64,000 nucleotides of DNA from Salvator merianae (lineage: Eukaryota; Chordata; Lepidosauria; Squamata; Teiidae). Below, one piece after another: positions 52,639-63,760 of the stretch (position 1 is the stretch's first letter; every line of letters begins with the position of its first letter). The notes under the pieces were generated by a model, which had not been told where the DNA came from, made no database searches, and was given only the letters and a program-made list of their open reading frames with translations. Where the stretch lies: assembly GCA_003586115.2 (NCBI GenBank), contig QVOM02000073.1, forward strand, positions 34,187,607 through 34,251,606, read 5' to 3'. Made by a program: the position numbers and the translations under genes.

Positions 52639-53248
52639 TGTTCCCACAAGATCATTGGGTGAGCAAAGAAGGGTTAATTCCCAGCATCCAGTTCATCAGA
52701 GTACAAAGCAGTTGGCAGCTGGGAAACGGCAGTTGTGAGTTCTGGCAAAGGATCCTGGGTAAGACTAGATGTCATCTGTTAGCCAATAAGAAGGTGAGCT
52801 GAGAAGTTTTTTTCCTGGGCAGAAGAAGAAGAGAAAGGAGTGGAGTTGGGCTGGGTATATGATCAGGCATGTCAGGGAACTCCTCCAGTTCAGAGGAGGG
52901 AGAAAGGAATTTCCCAAGCAGAAAAACTGTAAAGACTGTCTAGCAAGAAGCAACCAGGTTTTCTGTTATTTAAAAAGGGTTCTTGGTTGTAGGTTTAAGA
53001 CTGGCAATGTACCTATCTTACAATTTGATATTGTTGTGGCAAGTAAGGAGAGTCCAATGGTAAATCCTTTGTGCTGAACTTGTTAAGTCTGTTTGATCTA
53101 TCTTCTGTCGGCTCTTTTAAAGTTTTTTGTTTTAATAAAGAGTTTTTAATTTTAAAGCCTGGTTGGCTCTTTCAGGAAGGGGAAGCCTTGTCCCCAAGGC
53201 ATAGTCCTACCTGGGGTTAAGTTAATGTTAGTCCTCCTAAGTTTCACA
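52639..53248 (+). mobile_element. Possible solo LTR
   Basis: Starts TGTTCCCACAAG and could end at TTTCACA. Between lie a CCAAT box (GTTAGCCAATAAGAAGG), a TATA-like GGGTATATGATC, and the poly-A signal TTTTAATAAAGAG followed by a short U5-like region. I find no flanking duplication, no primer-binding site and no internal genes, so the limits are guesses. It could equally be an untranslated exon. Confidence 0.3.
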
Positions 53249-53344
53249 GGGTTTTTCCTCAGCTAAATTTCTGCATAAGAGTGGTTGTGTTCAGTTTCAA
53301 ACCTGATGATAATCCTTTCACATTAAAATGTTTACTTTTGTGTT

Positions 53345-53735
53345 CACATTGGACAAAGGATGGTCCAGGCTAGAGTGCCGAAAATGTCACTCTCACACAG
53401 TATATCTTGAGGTCTATAACTAGCCAAGCACTGTTATACTTGGACCACACAGGCATGTGGATGGCATGCTTCATGGTCCAGTTTACTACAGGGTCTCTTT
53501 TTGGTGGTATTCCAGGAGGCACCACCGGAAATGGATGTCACCCGAAAACATTCCAACTGGAAACTCCAAAGGCTGTGAACTTTTGTTCCTGCTCTTCAGA
53601 GCCTTGGCACTGTCTCTGAAGGCTCTCCAGAAGCAGCGGCATGGAGTGTGGAGTGAAAGAGGACATACAAATGCAGATGGGCCTGTCCCACTCTAGTAGC
53701 AACCCATCTCAGAGGAAGGGTGAGGTCCAAAGAAA
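53345..53735 (+). mobile_element. Compound-hairpin element, family P-long copy 7
   Basis: Order: GGTCCAGGCTAGAGTGCCG, half of hairpin 1 (CTTGAGGTCTATAACTAGCC), hairpin 2 ACTTGGACCACACAGGCATG with GCTTCATGGTCCAGTTTAC, GGTGGTATTCCAGGAGGCAC, central hairpin AAGGCTGTGAACTTTTGTTC CTGCTCTTC, then GAGCCTTGGCACTGTCTCTG AAGG, TGGGCCTGTCCCACTC, and GGTGAGGTCCAAAG. The far left end is missing. Confidence 0.65.
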
Positions 53736-54549
53736 TGTAGTAATCTCCTTGGTGACTATCACTGAATACAAAAAATGTCCCATAGGGCCATTTCCTGTGT
53801 TTAATGTTTTCCCCCTATCAAGATAGGATCCAGGGATTCACTAGGTTCGTTCTCAGTGGCCAAGGAGAGGGCTGCCCTCCCATTAAGACTGAAGCAAGAC
53901 AACCCCTAGTTGATATCTTGATGGTGAGAGGGCTGTCTGTCATCCTGTGTTAATATCATGGTGAGGAGAGAAGCAACCACTCCAACCAACATGATTGGAA
54001 CTGGAGAATCTCCAGCACTGATTTTGACACTTGTGGTTTGTGGCCTCATGCAGACAGCACATTAGCACATTACAAACAGAGCTACTTGTATAGCCCTATT
54101 TGAATGTAATGCAGAGGGAGTGGAACACTATGTTTGAAATGCTCTGTCTGCAGATATTGCCTGTTGTTAGGCTTTCCTTTTGCCTATTATGCAATTGTGG
54201 GGTTTGTATTCTGTGTCTTATTCTAATAGTCTTTGGGATCCAAGCATCACACATGATATTATTTTCTTTTGTAGCAGGTGATTCTTGCATCCTCCAAAAG
54301 CTCTTTCAAAATTAAGGAGCATCTGTGGCAAGAATGTTGAATGCATTGGAGGTTGCAGATAAAAGGAAATGTTATGACTTTTCCCCCTCCATGCCTTTCT
54401 GGAAATGTTGAACCCTGTTTCTCAGTATTCATCTTCAGTCTAATTCCTGTTATTAACACAGAGCCACACTAAACCCGTGCTTATGATACTTTCACATACT
54501 GAGTGACTGACTGAATAATTTATATTAATAATCATTAGCATGAAAAACC
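53736..54549. other. No gene or recognised repeat seen
   Basis: Unassigned. Frames of 61-71 codons on both strands near 54096-54459 are unsupported. Confidence 0.35.
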
Positions 54550-54827
54550 CAAATATATGTATTGCCGCTACCATGCATGTGTGACCATCTCTTTCAACCC
54601 CTGCACACGTGTAGTGGCCATAGCGAAGATGGCAGCTCCATCCAGAAGGTAAGTAATAACACTATTTCATGAAAATCTGCCATGAGCATCTGGGTTCCCT
54701 GAAATAGGCTATAACACATTTTAGGGGAGATATAGCGTAGCTATGGTGGGGTGGTGAGAGATGCATGTGACAATCTCAGCATAGTGCAGCCATAACGGTG
54801 GTATATTTCCCCCATCTGGATGGGGCC
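54550..54827 (+). mobile_element. Repeat family F7 copy 2 (uninterrupted)
   Basis: Matches 10527-11110 in reverse: CACACGTGTAGTGGCCATAG, then CGAAGATGGCAGC, ATCCAGAAGGTAAGTAATAA, CTATGGTGGGGTGG, ACAATCTCAGCATAGTGCAG and CCCCATCTGGATGGGGCC. At the point where copy 1 holds a hAT insertion, this copy is continuous. Confidence 0.65.
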
Positions 54828-54835
54828 TTAGTCTA

Positions 54836-54935
54836 TAAGACTCATGCTACCAACTTCTTTCTCTTTGTTAGTATTTAAGGTGCTACTACCTTGCTTACTG
54901 ATTCAGACTAACACAGCTACATCTCTGAATGCTAC
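54836..54935 (+). repeat. PLE-type 3' terminal remnant copy 2
   Basis: CTCATGCTACCAACTTCTTT, then CTCTTTGTTAGTATTTAAGG, then CAGACTAACACAGCTACATC. The same words as 8018-8120, with a more complete end. Confidence 0.5.
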
Positions 54936-55415
54936 CACCATGGACAGAACATAGTATTGCACAAATTTATGCAATGTGTGTGTGTGAGTGTTTTGCGCAA
55001 AATTCAAAAAGTGCTATGGAATCGAGAGCCTGCATCCTAATTCTGCCTCTTCTATGTGTTAATGCCTTTGTGCTTAGTATCCATAGTTCTCTAAATTAAG
55101 AGAATTTCCACACATTGTAAAGGCAACAGGATGCACTTGGAACTTCAGGGTGGTGACCACTCATTCACACATAAAATTCAAATCCGTCTGGAGTTTTAGG
55201 GGAGGGTATTTTGTGCCACAGAAGGAGAACAGAAAGAGATGGTGTCAGGAACACTGAACATAGGGTTTTTCTGCAGTGTGCATTTGACACAAGATGTGTG
55301 AATTACAATCTCCAATCTTCCCATGTCTTCTGAGGAGGTGGGCAAAGTTCATCTTTAAAAACAAAAAAACCCACTCTGAACATGAGTGCTCTCATCCTAC
55401 TGGGCAGTCAGACAG
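54936..55415. other. No gene or recognised repeat seen
   Basis: Unassigned, with a short GTGTGTGTGAGTG at about 54977. Confidence 0.35.
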
Positions 55416-55423
55416 CTGGGGAG

Positions 55424-56263
55424 TAGGGGTGTGCACGAAGATTCGTAGCATTCAAATTTCGTTCAAATATTGATGCTTCGCGATTTTCGCATGGAATGCA
55501 AAGTGCAAGCTAGATTGCGAAAGCGAATGGCGAATGTCCACTCAATTTTCGCTAAATTTCGGGACCTTCGCCATTTGCTGTGAATGACCACTTTTGTCTT
55601 TTTTCGCCACGAAAGCTTCGATGCCTCGAAGCGCGGTGGCTTTGCAGCCTCAAGACACTGCCTCTAGAGGTTGGAAATTGTAATGTATCACATTAGGAAA
55701 GATGGTATTTTTTTAACTCTTTGCCTGCCTCGCATCAATCGCACCACATGAGGATGAGAAACTCAGATGGCTAGGAGTTAATAAAACTTCTTTGATGGTG
55801 GTATATAGTTCTGCTTCTTGAAATGGAGGGCAAGATGTGGCGTCATTTCGCTGCTGCTCTGAGTTATTTCATCCCGCGGCTGCCTCTCCAGTCTTCTGAA
55901 TTACGCGCTTAGCTGAAGGCAATTGCTTCGTGCGCCGCTGACTGAGTCCGCCCGCCTCATACAATGAGTAGGACTAGGCGAGGGAGGCGCTTGTGGAAAA
56001 AAATTAACCGAAGTTACAAAGAAGTATCGCGGGAACGAATGAACCGGTGGCATCGGTGGATGCACGGTCGGCTACAGAATCTTGCTGCTGGCTGCTAAAT
56101 GAAGAAAAGGGCTTGTTTTTGAAAAGGTTTTGTTTGCGAAGATTTTCGCAGCGAAAACGAAGGTCTACATTTTCGTGAGTGACGTTTTCACTCGAAAACA
56201 AAGCAACAGTGCTTCGATGCTTTGCGAAACGAACACCGAAAAATCCTTTCGTGCACACCCCTA
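55424..56263. mobile_element. Non-autonomous hAT element, family A copy 2 (840 bp)
   Basis: Ends TAGGGGTGTGCACGAAG and CTTTCGTGCACACCCCTA. The flanks are identical 8-bp duplications CTGGGGAG at 55416-55423 and 56264-56271. The subterminal regions match copy 1 (GGGACCTTCGCCATTTGC at the left; GCGAAGATTTTCGCAGCG and AAAACGAAGG at the right). The middle (about 55640-56100) is unrelated to the tandem array of copy 1 and contains no transposase domain. Confidence 0.93.
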
Positions 56264-56271
56264 CTGGGGAG

Positions 56272-58633
56272 GGTATTATCTGCATCCTTCAGAAGAGTGA
56301 CCAAGATTTTTTCCCTGCTATCTGTGTCGGTGTTTGCCCTTAGAAAAGAGCCAGGTGGGAGCGCAACCCGCCGGTGGCACAATAGTCAAGCAAGGCACAT
56401 TGGGGAAGGAATTTTATCTCTTCCATGCTCTTCGAGCAGGAACCTTCCCATTTATCCCCAGCTAGTACATCTGCTCCAAAGGCTTTCCTGTTTGCATTTT
56501 TCTTTTGATTGCCTATACATCCAGATACACATTTTTTTTTCTGCATGCTCACTTTGCATTTTCATTAGGAAAAGGGAGGTCGGGGGCAAACCAGCACTAT
56601 CAACACAATATACCTCATCAACCATCTCTGTGCCTGGCCTTGTTAGGGCACTGTGATTTCTATCCTTCCCCTTCCCTTACACATCACATTTTAATTACTA
56701 ATTAAAAGAAAATCCAGGTATACAAAGATCCATTCATCCAGGTATCTGAGTTGTTCTGAGTAAAAAGCCCCAGAGATTCCAGTCATTTGCTGAAGGCAAA
56801 ATAGCTACAGTGTTTCAAAGCCTTCCGTACAGGGTTATTATTTTTCTGCTCTTATTTTCCTGCCATAGTTAGCCTGTAAGGAAGGTTTAGAAATGTTGCA
56901 ACTAGTTTACACAGAGTCTCCAGTAAATTATTTGAGTCTCTGTGTTTATGAAAGGAGGGTGGGGAGGGTTTTGATGTCTTTGTCTTTGCCTTTGTCCTTG
57001 TCATTTTCTTTTCTTTTATTCTGAGAACTTTGCCTTCACTTTATCTGTTTTCCATTGAATCAGATTTTCTTTTGTTTATTAGTAACCCTGAGTTCTTGAA
57101 CCCATTTCTCTTGGAGTTCCCACTCCATTCCTCCTAATATGCAAACATACAATTTAAAAGAAAAAAAATTACAAAAAATACAAAACAAAATTATAATGAT
57201 TCTGCCATGCTTGGGGGGGGGGGCTTAATATGTTGATTGGTGGAAAAGGTGGAACTTCCTTTAGGGCCATGCAAGTTGGTGAATCAATCACAGGGGACCA
57301 AACCCACAATGCCATCTGTCAATCACACACCTGCAACCAGCCCCCAAGGAAACCCCCAATTCCAAGAAGACATTGGCTGCAGTATAAACAGCAATTGCCC
57401 ACATTTAATGTGAATTCTCCTTGAAAATGAAGACTGAGGAAATCTTACTTTTTTAAAAAAATATGAATCTAACCTGCCTACGTATAACTGCACTCTGAAT
57501 TGAATCAAACAAAGTGAAGGATCAGTGACAATATCTAACAGATTCTGCTTTGTAATCAAGTTATATAGATCAATCACCAGAGGGAGATACAGCTCCACAT
57601 AAGACTATCATGTATAATATTTAAAAAATGCAGGAAAATTTCTTGCTGGTTCTGTATTTCCTGGAGATGCATGTGACTGAAGACATCATTGGGTGAGTGT
57701 ACAGCATTAGAGTTACTGAAATAATGTGACAAATCTGTTTTAAGGCCATTTAAGGTACTAGGCTTTGCAATAGTGGAATTTTGCTGAAAACAGTCACTAG
57801 TTAGAGGCATAATTTTGAGTTACTTTTTCTGTTTATCTGCTTAGAAACAATCTGCATTGACTTGTTTCCATTAGGGCAGCAGCAGGCTGAAGGCTCTGAA
57901 TACCTCAGAAGGTTGAGCAAACACGAGGATGAGACAGGTTCTTAATATATGGTGCATGTTATTACCAGCATATAGGAAGGAGGCAGTGATATGACTACTG
58001 CTTAGTGAGTCCAGCATTTTTCCAGGAACTCATAAGCAGGGGAAGTTGTTTCAGAACGTTTGGCTGATGGATGAGTTTGATGTTTATTACATGTTGTGCA
58101 TAGTTTTGGGGTGCAATCAGAAACGCTTAAAGAGGTACCCTCTAGGCAAATTTGAGTTTGTAACAACAGACATTTTTCCCTGCATTCACCTTACCTTAGC
58201 TTGAAACCTCAGAAAAGTTGCCTCTTCAATATTTGGGATTTCATAACTCGGAAGACAGTTTTTCTTTAAGCTGGGTTAGCTACGAAAACACGTAAGCAAA
58301 ACATGGGGGTTTCCCATCAAGTGGCCAATCAGTGGGTGGTGCCCATAGTCAGCATAAATGTTGCCTGACATGGATGTGAATATAAGCTGCAGTATGGCAA
58401 AATAAGATAGATTCCCAGCCACATATTTGGATAACTGTTTGGAAGGCTTTTTCTTTCCTACACCTGGGGATGGGATACTTTTTCTTTAAAAAAAACCCTG
58501 AAAAAAGCACTCTCTGATCACACACTTGATCTCATCTGAATGGTATAAGGAGACTCCCTTTCTTTCCTTGCCAGGTGACCTTTCCACTCTAGCTATCTTC
58601 CTGGAACAAGAAACTTCCAGAAATGCACACTAC
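56272..58633. other. Long stretch without a supported gene
   Basis: G-run at about 57211-57221. A 144-codon plus-strand frame at 56222-56656 begins inside the hAT end and shows no domain. No named repeat. Confidence 0.4.
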
Positions 58634-58876
58634 GGCTGCATTAACACACAGTGCACACACACACACACAAAACATTAAAAAGCACCTCTTAGATCACTTC
58701 AAAATGGCTCAGAGATTCACAGCCCTTCTCCCTCTCTTGTACATTCTAGGCTAGAAAAGGTGGGTTAGAGATGGGATGAGAACACAAGGGCCACACACTA
58801 CTCTAAGGAAGTGCCTCTAAGGTAGTGCTTCTTCGGCACTTTTGAGACACTTATCTTGCTATGTGTGAATGCAGCC
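58634..58876. mobile_element. MITE family M9 copy 3
   Basis: Left GGCTGCATTAACACACAGTG and right TATGTGTGAATGCAGCC are inverted ends. The middle reads GGCTAGAAAAGGTGGGTTAG and GATGGGATGAG, then AAGGGCCACACACTACTC, the reverse of the 19.4 and 22.1 kb copies. A short (AC)n is at about 58655-58671. No target duplication is clear. Confidence 0.65.
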
Positions 58877-59989
58877 TGTATAAATATGAAGATGAGTGAT
58901 GGGACAGAGGCTAATTAACTTCTTGGGAAATCTTGAAAGTGTCTATTAGTTCATACCAGTTCTCTTCCTCCTGAAGTTCTATTCCCTTCCAACTTAAAAC
59001 CAAAAGAGAAGACAAATATTTTTATTTCGGAAGCACCTTTGATCTTCATCTTTCGTTGTCCAATTCTACCACTTTATCTTTCAAGGAATGTCATTTTCCC
59101 TATCAAGAAAGAGAGAGCAGCATTAATAGTTTGCAGCTGGATCACATCGAAGTCAAAGTGAAAAAGAAATACCTTCATAAAAGTCCCGCAATGTCTTCAC
59201 TAATTCTGCAATTTTTGCTAAGACTTCTGAACGATTCTATTTCTTTAGTGCAACCACTTTGTTTTCATAATTTTGAAAAACCTTTTCTGATGCTCTTTGC
59301 TCATAAAGTTCTTTTGATCAGAATTTCAAACTGGTCAGGAAGTCTCTCCCCCCCACACACCATATATATATATATATATTTGCATAAGTAGGTGGCAAAT
59401 TTCTTGTCTCCAGAAACAAAGTAAAAGTGTTTTTTATATTAAAGTGATAAATAGTAATGATGTAAGATATGAGAAGAAATGTTATTGCCCCAGATCCTGG
59501 AAAGAAGATGCAGAAGACTAAGAGACTAGACATGTAAGCAGATCAATCTGGTGAAAAGGGAGAAAAAACTCCCTGCCATTCGATCACGATAATCTCAATC
59601 TGTTGCTAAACACCAATTGTATCCCATAAGTCTTAAAGGCAAATGAATGAACAATCCCTACAAGGCACACTTTGGATCCCACCACTCAGCATTCAATAAG
59701 ATTTACCTCCAGATATTAAGGGTAATGAGAATGTGCCATCACCCAGCTGGTGCCCTTCAGCTAGATTTGATAGCCCTCCAGCCTATGAGAGACCTCCTTT
59801 GCATCCTCTTGCAGATACAATCAATTGTTTCAATCAATTGTTGATGGATGTTTGTTACTGCTTCAAGAGAGACTTAGGCAACTATGCCTAATGGAATAAA
59901 ATGCAAAATATTTAGGTATGATATTGGTTGACTCTACCTTAAAAACCTCAGAGGTAGAGTCTGCATAGTACCACCAGCCATGACACTGG
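58877..59989. other. No gene; (TA)n at about 59362-59380
   Basis: Unassigned. A 111-codon plus-strand frame at 59056-59391 runs into the TA microsatellite and lacks a domain. Confidence 0.35.
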
Positions 59990-60330
59990 TGCCTGCCTAC
60001 TCCTTGCAGCAGAATCCATACCTTGAAATACTCTATTTGCATAGTGGGAAACCCCACTCTGCAAATATGGTGTGGGCCAGGATCAATCCTGCCACCAATG
60101 TGCAGAAAGATGGCAGCAGTAAGAGCAGCCTGAGACCCTCTCTGGAGCCTGATGATATTTCCCCAGGTTATAGAATTGGCCAGTTTCAGGGCCATTTTTG
60201 GAGCTTGGCAAAATGATCCTTGTGTGCAACTCCAAAGCTAGGGAACTTTTGTTCCCCAACCTCAATGTTAGACTAGGCCAAGCTAGGTTATCTGAACAGA
60301 TGTCTATCTATCTTGCTTCTCACTCAGAGA
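59990..60330. repeat. Hairpin repeat related to family P
   Basis: Carries AGGGAACTTTTGTTCCCCAA (60240-60259), the central hairpin word, and the module GGAGCTTGGCAAAATG shared with 31.2 kb. Near 60030-60065, ATTTGCATAGTGGGAAACCC CACTCTGCAAAT is a further hairpin. Ends not identified. Confidence 0.45.
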
Positions 60331-61329
60331 AATTACTTTGGCCTAGGCATAGTTTTCTCTGTGCACATCAAACAGTATGTGTGGAAGTAGTCAAAACATC
60401 TCAGTACTTGGATGCAAAATTATTATTTTTTTCATCTGCATGATGAAGTAAAGTGAAAGGAGTGAAGGGATCCTCTGTTTACTGACAACAGTGTTTGGCC
60501 ATCTCTCCACTTCCATTGGAGATCACTTCATTTAGACCATTTGTGGAAAACATCACAGAAAAAGTGCCTTCCTCATTTCCATTTTGAAGCAGGGAGGTGC
60601 CATTTTCTGTGGCACCTCTGTGCAGGACATGAAAATGCACCCTTGTGCAGAAAGTGCTTCCACTGGTGATTGCACCAGCAAAGGCCCAATGCAGTTGCTG
60701 CTAGGCATCTGCTGTTACTGAAAATAGAGATGGAGCAGCAGGAGGCACCCTTTTCAGACACTAAGGGCATCTCCATAAAGTAAGTGGAGACACTTACAAT
60801 ATCTACATCTCATTCTACTGCACATATTCTAGCAAGTTAAATTTGCACTTGGGGTACAGCAGGGTGTTTGCTTTCAAAAGTTAATGAGAGATTTCAGACA
60901 CATTATATCAATGAGCTGTTTTGTCCTTTTCAATGCTTTTAATTTGTTTATCTGGTATTTTCTCCTCTTTCCTAATTCTATAAGTGCATGTTCGAAACTA
61001 TCTTACTAAGTCAATCTTTTAAAAGGTTAATGTTAGGCTACTGCTGATTTGGGTCTGAGTCTTTCATTGTTTAGCTTCACATAAAGGCTAGAAAAAGATC
61101 ACAGACTAATTATGTGAGGAATATATGAATATGGCTATAACAGAAAGTATAGCTCCAATGGCATTATAGAAAAACAATGTTCTGTTGAATAAATGAATAA
61201 GAGTTGATTCCACCCATTGTTGACCAGGAGAGAAAATAAAAACTGAGTCTAATGAGGAAATAATAACGTTCTCTATTTAAGGCACCAATAATATTTCTTA
61301 CCATCAAATGAATGAAATAATGTTATAAT
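60331..61329. other. No gene or recognised repeat seen
   Basis: AT-rich unassigned sequence. Confidence 0.35.
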
Positions 61330-61655
61330 CATTTTCTGGGCGTTTGAGTGGGTTGTGGCAAGAAAATGGTGCTAGAATTCACTCCCAGGGTGCCAGATTC
61401 CACTTCAAAGTGGTCTCCTACAAATTCCTGATCTAGCTAACCACAGTATGGATAGCTTGGCCAGTCTACCCAGGGAGCAGAGCCTGTTACCGTTTTCCTG
61501 GGAATAGCCCCAGAATTGGGCCATTTCTGGATTCCCGGTGAAAACAGCCACAACTGGCAACTTTGGAGGCCAGCAACTTTAACTTCTGGCCTCCAAAACT
61601 GGATCAGGATGGCCAGCATAATGTGGATGGTCCTTAGTGTGGGCCACCAAATATC
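61330..61655. repeat. Hairpin repeat related to family P
   Basis: Central hairpin CTTTGGAGGCCAGCAACTTT with AACTTCTGGCCTCCAAAA (61561-61598), 16-bp arms. Earlier, GGGCCATTTCTGGATTCCCG resembles a P module. Ends unclear. Confidence 0.45.
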
Positions 61656-61664
61656 GTACTGTTC

Positions 61665-61910
61665 TTTATTTTATTTATTTATTTGCATTTTTATCCCACC
61701 CTATACACGAAGGTCTCAGGGTAGGTTACAACAATTAAAACAACAGCAACAGCAACAACAACAAGAAAGTCATAAAAGGCATGCAATAAAAGAGTACTCT
61801 GAAAGTGGGGAGAGAAAGCTGTACCTTTCGCAAAAAGCCAGGATAAATAGGTGCATCTTTATAGCTCTTTATTGTTCTTGGTCCAGGTCCCTCAATCTAG
61901 GACAAAACTG
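61665..61910 (-). repeat. L2-type LINE 3' end, inverted
   Basis: TTTTATTTATTTATTTGCAT, then TTTTATCCCACCCTATACAC and GAAGGTCTCAGGGTAGGTTA. A CAACAGCAACAGCAACAACA stretch is internal. The continuation AAGCCAGGATAAATAGGTGC matches L2-like 3' regions. Confidence 0.65.
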
Positions 61911-62321
61911 ACCTTGCATGGTGTGCGTGATTGGTTAAGTTGACCTCCCCTTCATTTTTGCAGCACCTCCTTTTTCTCCCTTCTGCCTTCTCCATTGCTT
62001 TTCCGTGGTTCTCCTAGTCCCCAGTTTTCCACAGGTGATTACCACATAGTGGTTTGTGAAAACCATACTATATTATTATATGATGAATAATTCTATTAGT
62101 AAGTTGATACTACAAAAATGCAACAGATTTGCAGTGTTGTGTCTTCATATATATATGCACCATGTGGGCCGCTCCAGTTACCTGTCAGCCAAGACAGATG
62201 CTGGAATGTCCTATGGCAGCTCACATTAAAGAGGCTTCTGTCTGGAGTACTCCTGGGCACAGTTTTCTGTCAAATGGACACCACAGTCCAAAGAAGCAAA
62301 TGCATCATGCATAAGCTGCTA
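61911..62321. other. No gene or recognised repeat seen
   Basis: Unassigned. Two overlapping 61- and 68-codon frames at 62118-62324 are unsupported. Confidence 0.35.
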
Positions 62322-63070
62322 TAGAATCACAGAATTATGAAGCTGGAAGGAACCACAAGGTTTATGTAGTCTAACCGTCTGCAAAATTCATGAAAACAAA
62401 TAAGTTGTTGATGAGAAGCTGTCCAGCCTCTTCTTGAAAACCTCCAGAGATGGAAAATTCATAACCTTCATAAGTAGACTGTTCTTAACCATCAGGTATT
62501 TTTTCCTTAGAGTTATCATATGAAAATTTGTACAAGAGATGAAATGTACGTAGGCATTATGTGAATTCTAATTCCTTCTTCTATATAGTTTTTAAAGCTA
62601 TACAAGCTCTGTTCTGTTTTTCAAATGGAAACTCTATTTTTCTTTGAATTCAGCCATAAATTAGGAAGGTTAACTTGTACTCATTATTTCTGCTTCTTGC
62701 ATCTTCACTATCTTCTCTGACATTATATCTCCCCTAAGTTTTCCAACCCAAATTTAACAAGTTTTCTCAGCCTGTCTTTGTATGGCGTGTTCTCAAATCT
62801 TGTATCATAGTCATTACCCAGCTCTGAAGGTATTCCAAGCGGGGTCTCACCAGTGTAGAGTAAAATACCTTAAAATCCTCATGGTTTTTTTAATGCATAG
62901 TAGACATCTCAAATTACTGGCTCATGTTTGTCTTGTTGCAGTAACCATGCACATGTTCTTCGATGAGGTGGCTAAAAGCCATAAATTATCCATTTTGTGT
63001 GCGTGCTTTACATTTTCCACCCTACAAGTAATATTTTATGATTCTCTCTCTTGAAAGACATCCCTCTACC
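62322..63070 (-). pseudogene. Decayed CR1 LINE 3' part
   Basis: ATAGAATCACAGAATTATGA and GCTGGAAGGAACCACAAGG is the inverted CR1 tail. To the right come GAAGCTGTCCAGCCTCTTCT TGAAAACCTCCAG, TCTCAGCCTGTCTTTGTATG and GGGGTCTCACCAGTGTAGAG, which parallel 29900-30400 in order. Heavily mutated, with no open frame left, so it is much older than the 29.8 kb copy. Confidence 0.8.
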
Positions 63071-63119
63071 CAATACTCAAATCTGTCCAAACTAGGCAAG
63101 ATGCACATGGGACTTTTAT

Positions 63120-63560
63120 GGTACCATGGGATTGATGGTGCGGGAGCCACACATCTATGCACCTTGGCTGCACCCTAAGAATCCTCCCAGGACACAGGAT
63201 ATACATGTTCCTGAACCCTGGGAGTGCTCATTTCACCATAAGCAGATTGATGGAAAGAGCTCCGACAGTGCTTCCTCTCACTCTCTCCCCTCATGGTGTC
63301 TGGACTTAACATTTTGCAGCACTCCCCATTTTGCAGAGCACAAGAAAATGGCTGACTTCCATGACCATTTCCTGTGGTTTACATAAGGAAACATTTAGCT
63401 GGGGAACAAATGTTCCCCAGTTTGATGTTCTCACCACTGAGAGCAATGGCAGGTTGCAGACAGCATGTTGCTACTGGAGTCCTAGCTAGCATGGTCAGCG
63501 AAGATCACTCCAGGAGTGATTTTCACTTACTGTGCTGCTTCTGCTCTTGTGGCTTACTAA
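63120..63560. repeat. Hairpin repeat related to 32.5 kb and family P
   Basis: Contains GCACAAGAAAATGGCTGACT with CCATTTCCTGTGGTTT and, just after, the near-perfect 22-bp palindrome CTGGGGAACA AATGTTCCCCAG at 63399-63420. This links the 32.5 kb repeat to the P-type central hairpin. Frames of 82 and 86 codons are not genes. Confidence 0.45.
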
Positions 63561-63760
63561 GTGCAATTTGCCAGCCTGTTCTGGATACATCTAAATATAG
63601 CACTATCCAATCTACACTTTAAGAGCTTCCCTATGAGAATAACTAATGTCTTGGTAAAATCCAAGAAGGCTATATCCACAGCATTGCTCTTTTCTGACAA
63701 AACAGTTATCCTGTCAGAGAAGGAGACAGGGGATATTATATGAAAGGAGGCCTCCTTTCT

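Noticed and set aside
56222..56656. 144-codon frame
   Set aside because: Begins within the right end of hAT-A copy 2 and continues into unrelated flank; no motif.
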